Source: Candidatus Sumerlaeota bacterium
GTDB taxonomy: Bacteria; Sumerlaeota; Sumerlaeia; SLMS01
NCBI GenBank assembly: GCA_020850785.1
Contig: JADZDZ010000013.1
Location: forward strand, 1 to 7,206
DNA length: 7,206 nucleotides
Direction: 5' to 3'
Below are positions 1 to 5,545 of this stretch, in pieces (within the stretch, counting starts at the first letter, position 1; each line of letters starts with the position of its first letter). The position numbers and the translations under genes are program-made. The notes beneath the pieces are model-generated. The model saw nothing but the letters and a program-made list of their open reading frames with translations. It did no database searches and had not been told where the DNA came from.

Positions 1-341
1 ACGCCGAGTTCGTTCTGACCAAACAGATGCAGAAACCACCCCTGAGGAATCAGATGGGCGGCATGTGCCGCGTAGGAAACAGTTTTGAATTTTCCGGTGA
101 AGGCTTCCTGAAGGATGATGATTTCATCCATCCAGAGGGCAGCCTGCGTCAAATTCCAAAAGCGTGGAATGGCCGCAGCGACCAATAATCCGAGCAACCA
201 CAATTTGTCCGCTTTCAATTCAGCGAATAATTGCCGGAGGGAGGAGGATTCCGCATCCCACAGGGAATAATGGTCGCGGTGGTTGGCGGCGGCCGTGGCG
301 CTACGCGCGGCCTTGCGGGTATTTCGTTTTGTTCTGCTCAA
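1..341 (-). CDS. Membrane glycosyltransferase-like protein (GT-C/PMT type), N-terminal part only
   Basis: The first 113 codons are visible; the rest lies beyond position 1. Residues 1-46 are basic then polar and probably cytoplasmic. A hydrophobic segment at about 47-59 (WLLGLLVAAAIP) is followed by RFWNL and then LWMDEI at 69-74. An acidic D-E pair just after the first membrane helix is the usual layout of GT-C lipid-linked sugar transferases (ArnT, PMT, GT39-like), where the acidic residue acts in the first extracytoplasmic loop. By inference it moves a sugar from a polyprenyl-phosphate donor at the membrane. The start is taken as TTG 341..339, because no in-frame ATG occurs before residue 71, which lies beyond the first helix. 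This TTG overlaps the stop of the DUF2851 gene (TTGA), so the two are probably co-transcribed and translationally coupled. The family call rests on one short motif and could be wrong; that a protein is encoded here is more certain. Confidence 0.58.
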   Translation of the reverse strand, partial: MSRTKRNTRKAARSATAAANHRDHYSLWDAESSSLRQLFAELKADKLWLLGLLVAAAIPRFWNLTQAALWMDEIIILQEAFTGKFKTVSYAAHAAHLIPQGWFLHLFGQNELG

Positions 342-1933
342 GCGGTGCCGCCCTTTGCGAGGCGATCGGCGAGCGACAGGAACGTGCAATCATCGCAGGT
401 GCGTTCATTCTGGGCGCAGCAGTCGGAAAAAACTTTGAAGAGACTTTGCTGAAAGATTTCGCGTTTGAAGAGTCCTGCAATGGGGGCGCCTTCTCCGAAC
501 AGGCGCCGCTCCATGAACTTGATGATGGAGTTTTTTTCCAGCGCGGGAAAGGTTTGGATGGCGATCCAGGCTTTTGCCTCCAGCGCGGAATTTTTGGTCT
601 CACGCGCCTGCATGATGATGAGTGGGAGGAAGACATTGAAGAGCAGGGAATCCGCCGCTGGTTCACCGAGCAACGCCTGCGGTGATTGTTTCTTTCCGCC
701 AAAGGTGAAATGCGTGGAGAAATAGTTTCCGCTGCCATCCACGATGATCAATTCCCGCAACGATTTCCAGAATTGCCGGAGTTCCTTCGCATTCATTGTC
801 GTGATGCCGGCGTCCTGCAATTGCCTCGCAATTTGTGTGAAAAGTCCGCCGCCGGGCGCTGTCAATCGCGCGAGCAATTCCGCCACGGCGGCCAGTCGTC
901 GCGTGGGGAATCCCGCTGGGCGCATTCCCAGATACCACCGTTTGGTCGGCGCAATCAGCCGGTCAGAGAAGTATGGTTTGAGTGGGCGCCAAAGCCGTTC
1001 CAGTCGTTCCACGAACGAACGTGTTTCTTCATCCGATGTGGGCGGAAGCTCCAACTGCGACGGCGCCAATTGTGCCACATGGAGCAACGCGGAGAGGAAG
1101 AAATCCACGCGGTCGCCCGCAGCGCAATCACCCGCATGGTCGGTCAATGCCTGCAGGGGTGCCCGTTTCGCGAGGAGGAAATACAGAGTCTTTGAGGATT
1201 TGTATCCCTGCCCTGTCAGCAGCGCCTGATAGACAACCTGCAGGAGCGACTCGGTGGCGCGCTGGGCGGTGAAGCGCGCGATCTTGGCCTCCATGCGCGA
1301 CCGGCCCGCCGCGAGCAGGAATTCCGACAGTTGTCCCTCCGGCAATCGGATGAACTGTTCGTGGCACAGGCCAAGATCGGCGGGCCGCCCATAAGGATAT
1401 TCGGATAAGTTCACCGTTTGGCGGATGGTTTCCAAATCCGGTTCCAGTGCATCGGCGATCACGCAGCGTTCCGCGCGTTCGCCATTTTGTTTTTCTTCGT
1501 AAGGACGATCATCCTGCGGTTCGAGGATGACATGGAGGACGACGCGATTGTATTCAAAATCCTGATGATGGCCATGGCGGCGCCAGTCGCCGGACTGGAT
1601 GTGGATTTCCACGTCGCCCTCGCGCAGTTCGCCCGCGATGCGAATTCGCGCATCAAGAAAATCGGGCCCCGGCCCCGTGTTCCACCGCCCCGGCTCGATG
1701 ACCTCAACGGCCTTGCCGCTCGCGGTCTGCAGTGCTTCCGGCCTCAGCATCTGGTCGCACCAGACGGCCTGCAGGATGCGTTCGTCCAAGCGCGCATGGC
1801 AGGGGGTCTCCACGCCGCTGTCACGGACGCGTCCCGCTTGATGCATGGCAAGGGCGAAACTGCGATGAAGCCTCTGCCAGGCGGCTTCGGCCTGTTGCGC
1901 GTCCTGCGGGGGCATTGTGACGGGGGTATTCAT
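338..1933 (-). CDS. DUF2851 family protein
   Basis: The product is 531 residues from ATG 1933. The N-terminal half matches the DUF2851 pattern: LDERILQAVW (49-58), PGRWNTGPGPDFLDARI (81-97), then GDVEIH, GDWRRHGHH, and EYNRVVLHV ending near 135. Further on come GMRPAGFPTRRLAAVAELL (about 336-354), the family's RPxxFPxxRxAxxAxLL block, and near the C-terminus a cysteine cluster (C505, C506, C513, C516) that could bind metal. The family's biochemical function is not known to me. The conserved E/H/D residues of the GDVEIH and HGHHQD blocks hint at a metal-dependent or nuclease-like site, but that is inference. The reading frame stays open upstream to a TTG at 2050, but those 39 extra codons do not resemble the family and overlap the likely promoter of the divergent gene. 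ATG 1933 is therefore preferred, although it has no obvious Shine-Dalgarno sequence; ATG 1915 is also possible. The gene overlaps the next minus-strand gene by four bases. Confidence 0.87.
   Translation of the reverse strand: MNTPVTMPPQDAQQAEAAWQRLHRSFALAMHQAGRVRDSGVETPCHARLDERILQAVWCDQMLRPEALQTASGKAVEVIEPGRWNTGPGPDFLDARIRIAGELREGDVEIHIQSGDWRRHGHHQDFEYNRVVLHVILEPQDDRPYEEKQNGERAERCVIADALEPDLETIRQTVNLSEYPYGRPADLGLCHEQFIRLPEGQLSEFLLAAGRSRMEAKIARFTAQRATESLLQVVYQALLTGQGYKSSKTLYFLLAKRAPLQALTDHAGDCAAGDRVDFFLSALLHVAQLAPSQLELPPTSDEETRSFVERLERLWRPLKPYFSDRLIAPTKRWYLGMRPAGFPTRRLAAVAELLARLTAPGGGLFTQIARQLQDAGITTMNAKELRQFWKSLRELIIVDGSGNYFSTHFTFGGKKQSPQALLGEPAADSLLFNVFLPLIIMQARETKNSALEAKAWIAIQTFPALEKNSIIKFMERRLFGEGAPIAGLFKREIFQQSLFKVFSDCCAQNERTCDDCTFLSLADRLAKGGTA
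351..356 (-). promoter_or_regulatory. Possible ribosome binding site for the glycosyltransferase-like gene
   Basis: The minus strand reads AAAGGG nine bases before the TTG codon at 341..339, inside the 3' end of the DUF2851 gene. It is a weak Shine-Dalgarno match but is correctly spaced, and it is the main local support for starting at this TTG. Confidence 0.35.
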
Positions 1934-1967
1934 GGGCGGCGGACCGATGCTTTTCGTGACCGTGCAA

Positions 1968-1987
1968 GGAATCGAAGCATTGATTCC
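1968..1987. repeat. Short inverted repeat in divergent spacer
   Basis: GGAATC and GATTCC form perfect 6-base arms around an 8-base centre, in the spacer between the divergent starts at 1933 and 2079. The position would suit an operator for the DUF2851 gene. A 6-base palindrome can easily occur by chance, no protein partner is encoded nearby, and no T tract follows, so it does not look like a terminator. Confidence 0.25.
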
Positions 1988-2009
1988 GCGCGTCGAGTCC
2001 AATAAACCA

Positions 2010-2038
2010 TAGCCAATCCGTGGCGGTCGTTCTATAAG
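2010..2038 (+). promoter_or_regulatory. Candidate sigma70-type promoter for the 2079-4219 operon
   Basis: TAGCCA (2010-2015; 4 of 6 matches to TTGACA) is separated by 17 bases from TATAAG (2033-2038; 5 of 6 matches to TATAAT). Transcription would begin near 2045, giving a leader of about 34 bases before ATG 2079. The spacing is ideal, but the -35 box is only fair. No comparable promoter was found facing the DUF2851 gene. Confidence 0.4.
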
Positions 2039-2078
2039 TCTCTTCCACAAGGTCCCACTTTCCGAAACCTGCGATTCG

Positions 2079-2999
2079 ATGCCGATAGACTACGACAAAA
2101 TTGTGGAGGGACGCCGGCGGAACTGGGAGTCGCTGAAGCCGGAGGAGATTCGCGAGCAGGAACGCGAGGCCCAGCGCGAGCGGTTGCGGAAGGAACGGGA
2201 GGAAAAGGGGAAGGAGGGGTTCTTTGCGCGGCGGCAGCGGCTGAAGGATGAGGCGGCGGCGGAGGACCGGAAGCGCTTCCGCAGAAGCCTGCGCCAATCC
2301 GTCGTGATGGTGGGGGGGCTGTTGTTGATCGCGGGCGTCTATCTGGGGATCACCCACCTGATCCAGCAGCAGCGGGAGGCGGCGCTGCGCCGTTCGCTGG
2401 AGGAGGTGCAGGCGTTGGTGGCGAACGGAACGATTGTGCTGAATACGACGACGCCGGTTCAGGCGTTTGGAACTTGGCGAAGCGCATGGAAGCGCGGCGA
2501 CGTGCCGACGATGGTGAAGATGCTCTCACCACGCTACATCAACAAGGCCACCGACACGAAATCGGTGGCGGACCTGATGCAGGAATATGAGCGCCTCTAT
2601 CGCGAGGGGCGTTTGGAACCGGTGCGCGAGATCACGCTCGATTTCGAGACTGCCGTTGCTGTCCGTGTTCCGCTGCCTCCCTACCGCAACGAGGAACTTG
2701 CGCTTTTCAAATCCGGCGAAGTGACGAAGTTTCAGGAGAAAGGTCCACCGAAGCAGTACATCGTGGCACTCTCCTACAACAGGGCGGACAAGCAGTGGTA
2801 TTTCGCGGACGTGCGCGAAGCGAAATACTTCAGCGTGAAGTGGTATATGGAGGCGATGATCCGCCCCATGCGCATTGGCCCCGGCGCAACGATCTACACG
2901 GAAGAAGGCAATCCCATTCAGGACAGCCCCTTGCGCATGAGGCCGCAGTCTCGCGGCAATCAGCGCGAAGGACGTCCTCCACCAGTGACACTGAAATGA
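2079..2999 (+). CDS. Single-pass membrane protein with charged N-terminal helix and possible NTF2-like outer domain
   Basis: I do not recognise this 306-residue protein as a named family. Residues 1-73 are extremely charged (runs of E, R and K) and look like a long helix or coiled coil. Residues 75-94 (VVMVGGLLLIAGVYLGITHL) form one membrane segment. The Arg/Lys-rich side before it predicts that the N-terminus is cytoplasmic and the rest periplasmic. Residues 126-262 contain PVQAFGTWRSAWKRGD and later QYIVALSYNRADKQWYFADV. Such a helical W-x-x-A-x-x-x-GD opening with late aromatic strands is typical of NTF2/SnoaL-like folds, which is an inference from pattern only. The tail (263-306) is Pro/Arg-rich and probably disordered. 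The start ATG has only a weak ribosome binding site. The stop overlaps the next start (ATGA), so the downstream gene is its likely partner. A structural or assembly role between membrane and periplasm is more likely than catalysis, since no catalytic motif is visible. Confidence 0.85.
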   Translation: MPIDYDKIVEGRRRNWESLKPEEIREQEREAQRERLRKEREEKGKEGFFARRQRLKDEAAAEDRKRFRRSLRQSVVMVGGLLLIAGVYLGITHLIQQQREAALRRSLEEVQALVANGTIVLNTTTPVQAFGTWRSAWKRGDVPTMVKMLSPRYINKATDTKSVADLMQEYERLYREGRLEPVREITLDFETAVAVRVPLPPYRNEELALFKSGEVTKFQEKGPPKQYIVALSYNRADKQWYFADVREAKYFSVKWYMEAMIRPMRIGPGATIYTEEGNPIQDSPLRMRPQSRGNQREGRPPPVTLK

Positions 3000-4219
3000 A
3001 CAAATCCTCTCTCCTGAAGTTTGCGACGCTCTGCGCCGCTTCGATGATATTTCTCATGGCACGGCATTCGGCGGCCCAGCAGCCCGTTTCCGCCGCGATC
3101 GCGCCCACGGCGCCGACGCCCGCGACGCCACCCACGATGCCTGCGGATCAGGCGGCATTCCTTGCGGCGCACAAGGCGCTCGCGCTGCAGGCGCTTTTCG
3201 GGAACGACCCCGCTGCGATTTCCCGCCAGTGGAATTCGCGCGCGAAGGAATTCATCGGTGTCGGGAAGCCGGTCACGAACTGGATCGGAACCATTCGGGA
3301 GGTTTTCAGGAATCCCGATGGATACCGGCTGGTGGTGGCGATGAACGCCGATGGGAAGAACAGCGTGTTCTTCGCCACCGACCTCCTCACCAACCCCGTG
3401 GAAAGAAACCTGATTCCCGCCAGCGGCGACAATTTTTCCTTCCTGAAGAAGGCAAAGGCGGATGATCGCATCGGGTTCAGCGGAAGCGTTGTCAGCAAGC
3501 AGGATGGCACGTTGGTGCTGCTTGCCTCCGGCGGGAACACAACCGATGAGCCTGTCTATGCGTTCAAGTTCACGCGCGTCAGGAGTGCCGAGGAGACGTT
3601 GAAGGAAATGGCTGCGGCGCAGCGCGAGGCGGCGGAGAAGGTTGCGCAGGACAAGGCGTTGCGCGAGGAGGCATCGAAGGCGCCGCCAATCGATCGCGAC
3701 AAGCTGGTGGCGAACAGCTATTACCGCATCGGTGGCGTCACGCCGCTGCGTGCCGCGCCGCCTGCGACCAGCGCCGACGCGACGCCGCTTCCGCCACCGA
3801 TCCAAATTCCGCCGGACACGATGATCTTCGTTCACGCGGTGCAACAGATCGACGGAACGCCCTGGTACAACGTCACGGTGGACATGCAACTCGATCCGCT
3901 GCGCAGGAAGGGATGGATCAACAGCAAGGAGTTGACGGAGAAGGAGGTCTTCGCGTTCGACCGCGTGGTGGTTCCGACTCCGTCGCTCACGATCCGCACG
4001 GAGACGGCCTACAACAACGCGGCGGGCACGGACGCACGAAAGCCCAAGCCCGGCGACATCCGCCAGGTCTACATCGTCAGCAATGCGAAGGATGAATTGT
4101 ATCACGCCCCCGGTTGTCAGCGCTTGAGGGGGCAGGTGACGAAGTTGCACATCTTCGAAGCCACCAAGCAGGGCTACAAACCGTGCCCCGTTTGCTTCGA
4201 CACAACACGTTCACGGTAG
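2996..4219 (+). CDS. Exported modular protein: OB-like region, SH3b-like region, C-terminal Ada-type zinc motif
   Basis: The product is 407 residues. Residues 1-28 form a signal peptide (basic MNKSSLLK, hydrophobic core, HSAA before QQ), followed by a Pro/Ala/Thr-rich linker to about 48. Residues 85-195 (NWIGTIREVF ... DRIGFSGSVV ... YAFKFTRV) look like an OB-fold of the tRNA_anti-like kind. Residues 198-230 are a charged Ala/Glu helix. Residues 241-313 (YYRIGGVTPLRAAP ... WYNVTV ... GWINSKEL) resemble a bacterial SH3 domain. Residues 369-400 have Y-H-x3-C ... EATKQGYKPCPVC, with H370, C374, C397 and C400 as likely zinc ligands. This is the pattern of the Ada-like metal-binding module appended to many secreted or nuclease proteins. 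All domain calls are by eye; the zinc motif is the clearest. ATG 2996 is chosen because it gives the signal peptide and an ATGA overlap with the preceding gene, whereas the open frame upstream would bury the signal. It probably works in the periplasm or on peptidoglycan with its operon partner. No active site is visible. Confidence 0.87.
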   Translation: MNKSSLLKFATLCAASMIFLMARHSAAQQPVSAAIAPTAPTPATPPTMPADQAAFLAAHKALALQALFGNDPAAISRQWNSRAKEFIGVGKPVTNWIGTIREVFRNPDGYRLVVAMNADGKNSVFFATDLLTNPVERNLIPASGDNFSFLKKAKADDRIGFSGSVVSKQDGTLVLLASGGNTTDEPVYAFKFTRVRSAEETLKEMAAAQREAAEKVAQDKALREEASKAPPIDRDKLVANSYYRIGGVTPLRAAPPATSADATPLPPPIQIPPDTMIFVHAVQQIDGTPWYNVTVDMQLDPLRRKGWINSKELTEKEVFAFDRVVVPTPSLTIRTETAYNNAAGTDARKPKPGDIRQVYIVSNAKDELYHAPGCQRLRGQVTKLHIFEATKQGYKPCPVCFDTTRSR

Positions 4220-4236
4220 CCTTCACCGCGTTGGTG

Positions 4237-5394
4237 TCAGACGTCCGCCGTTTCATTCATCGGCTTGGCATTCAGGACCGCTTCCATCACGCTGGGATCG
4301 ATCTCCTCCTTGGGGCGGCCTGCGGCGATCCATTTGTCGATCTCCTCGAAGAGCACATCGACCATTTCCTCTTCCTTGCAGCCGCGCACAACCTTGCCGA
4401 GGCGATAGATGGCGCCCTTGCCGCGCCCGCCGGCGATGCCAAAATCGGAAATCTGTCCTTCGCCGGGGCCGTTCACGGCGCAGCCCATGACGCTGACGGA
4501 GATGTTTTCCTGCGGGTAGTTGCGCAGCCGTTCCTCCACCGCGTGGGCGGCGCGTTCAAGGCCGATTTCCACGCGCCCGCAGCTTGGACAGGATACGAGG
4601 TTCGGTCCCGCGTTGCGTTCGCCCACGTTGGCCAGAAGGCGCTGGCCGACGAAGACCTCCTCCTTTGAATTTCCCGTCAGGGACACGCGGATTGTATCGC
4701 ACAGGCCATCCATCAGCAGCGCACCAATCGCCATGGCGCTCTTGATGGTTCCGCTGCGAACAGTGCCCGCCTCCGTGAGACCCACGTGGAAGGGAACGTC
4801 GGTGCGGTCCGCCATCATGCGATAGACGCGCACGGTGGTGATGACATCGGAAGCCTTCAGAGAAAGTTTGATCTGGTCATATCCCAAATCCTCGATCGCG
4901 CGAATGTCATCCAGCGCGGATTCGATCATGGCCTCCTCCACGGGCATCGTGCCCGCGAAGACGCGCCTGCGCAAATCCTGCCGCAGGGAGCCGTTGTTGA
5001 CGCCGATGCGAATCGGCACGCGGCGCTCTCGGCAACGCGCCACGATCTCTGGAAGAAAATCCTTCCGCGCCAGATTGCCGGGATTGAGCCGAATGCCATC
5101 AACGCCCGCATCCAGCACGCGCAGCGCAAGGCGGTAGTCGAAATGAATGTCCGCAATGATCGGCACGGGAGCGGACTTCATGATCGCATCGAAGGCTTCC
5201 GCGGCCTTCAGGTCCGGGCAGGCGAGCCGGGCAATATCAACACCGGCCTCCTTCAATTCGTGAAGCTGCGCGAGTGTCGCATCCACGTTGCGCGTGTCCG
5301 TCTTCGTCATCGTCTGCACGCTGATGGGCGCGCCGCCGCCGATGGGAATGTTCTTCAGTAGCAGTTGCCGGGTCTTGCGCCGCGTGATTGCCAT
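4237..5394 (-). CDS. ispG: 4-hydroxy-3-methylbut-2-en-1-yl diphosphate synthase (IspG/GcpE)
   Basis: This is a cytoplasmic [4Fe-4S] enzyme of the MEP pathway. It reduces 2-C-methyl-D-erythritol 2,4-cyclodiphosphate to HMBPP, drawing electrons from flavodoxin or ferredoxin. The 385-residue product is the usual length of the short bacterial form, without the large insertion seen in plant and chlamydial enzymes. The TIM-barrel half carries PISVQTMTKTDT, RLACPD, PIIADIHFDYRLAL and GIRLNPGN. The C-terminal half carries the cluster ligands: SCPSCGR (C269, C272), MGCAVNGPGE (C305) and E312. ATG 5394 is chosen over the in-frame TTG at 5415 because the promoter at 5424-5451 would start transcription near 5417, leaving that TTG almost no leader. 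ATG 5394 also has an AGAGGA site 11 bases upstream. The gene converges on the preceding operon with only 17 bases between stops. No other MEP gene is in the window. Confidence 0.97.
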   Translation of the reverse strand: MAITRRKTRQLLLKNIPIGGGAPISVQTMTKTDTRNVDATLAQLHELKEAGVDIARLACPDLKAAEAFDAIMKSAPVPIIADIHFDYRLALRVLDAGVDGIRLNPGNLARKDFLPEIVARCRERRVPIRIGVNNGSLRQDLRRRVFAGTMPVEEAMIESALDDIRAIEDLGYDQIKLSLKASDVITTVRVYRMMADRTDVPFHVGLTEAGTVRSGTIKSAMAIGALLMDGLCDTIRVSLTGNSKEEVFVGQRLLANVGERNAGPNLVSCPSCGRVEIGLERAAHAVEERLRNYPQENISVSVMGCAVNGPGEGQISDFGIAGGRGKGAIYRLGKVVRGCKEEEMVDVLFEEIDKWIAAGRPKEEIDPSVMEAVLNAKPMNETADV

Positions 5395-5405
5395 GCTTTG
5401 TATAT

Positions 5406-5411
5406 TCCTCT
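5406..5411 (-). promoter_or_regulatory. Ribosome binding site deciding the ispG start
   Basis: The minus strand reads AGAGGA, 11 bases before ATG 5394. The spacing is slightly long, but the motif lies downstream of the alternative TTG at 5415 and so supports only the ATG. Confidence 0.5.
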
Positions 5412-5423
5412 TCAAGTGTGGTG

Positions 5424-5451
5424 ATTGTACACCGGGGGCCGTTCATGGCAA
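5424..5451 (-). promoter_or_regulatory. ispG: Sigma70-type promoter for ispG
   Basis: On the minus strand, TTGCCA (5451..5446; 5 of 6 matches to TTGACA) is followed after 16 bases by TACAAT (5429..5424; 5 of 6 matches to TATAAT). The predicted transcription start, near 5417, gives a leader of about 23 bases before ATG 5394. It is the best promoter match seen in the window. Confidence 0.6.
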
Positions 5452-5522
5452 GGACGATGGAACCCCTGCGGAAATGGGTTTGCATGTTCTGATAAAGCCG
5501 TCATTGGTTTTGCGGGAATTTC

Positions 5523-5539
5523 AGGAGGTGCCAAAGGAG
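5523..5539 (+). promoter_or_regulatory. Tandem Shine-Dalgarno sequences before the lipoprotein gene
   Basis: AAGGAG (5534-5539) sits six bases before ATG 5546 and is a strong, well-spaced ribosome binding site. A second, even better match, AGGAGG (5523-5528), lies 17 bases before the ATG, too far to serve it directly. An in-frame GTG at 5528 abuts this second site without the needed spacer, so ATG 5546 is kept. No convincing -35/-10 pair facing right was found in 5395-5530. Confidence 0.6.
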
Positions 5540-5545
5540 CGATCG

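Noticed and set aside
1418..2005. A 195-codon plus-strand open frame opposite the DUF2851 gene
   Set aside because: The minus-strand frame has clear family motifs over the same bases; this frame shows none.
1934..2050. A 39-codon N-terminal extension of the DUF2851 protein from TTG 2050
   Set aside because: The extension has no family resemblance or ribosome binding site and would overlap the likely promoter of the divergent operon.
2795..2995. A 67-codon upstream extension of the second operon gene
   Set aside because: It lies wholly inside the preceding gene in another frame and would bury the signal peptide.
2960..4150. A 396-codon open frame on the minus strand opposite the second operon gene
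   Set aside because: It is rich in Arg, His and Leu runs typical of an antisense shadow of a GC-rich gene, has no recognisable domain, and the plus-strand gene has a signal peptide and a zinc motif.
4224..4236. CACC/GGTG hairpin between the convergent stops as a terminator
   Set aside because: The stem is only four base pairs and no T tract follows on either strand.
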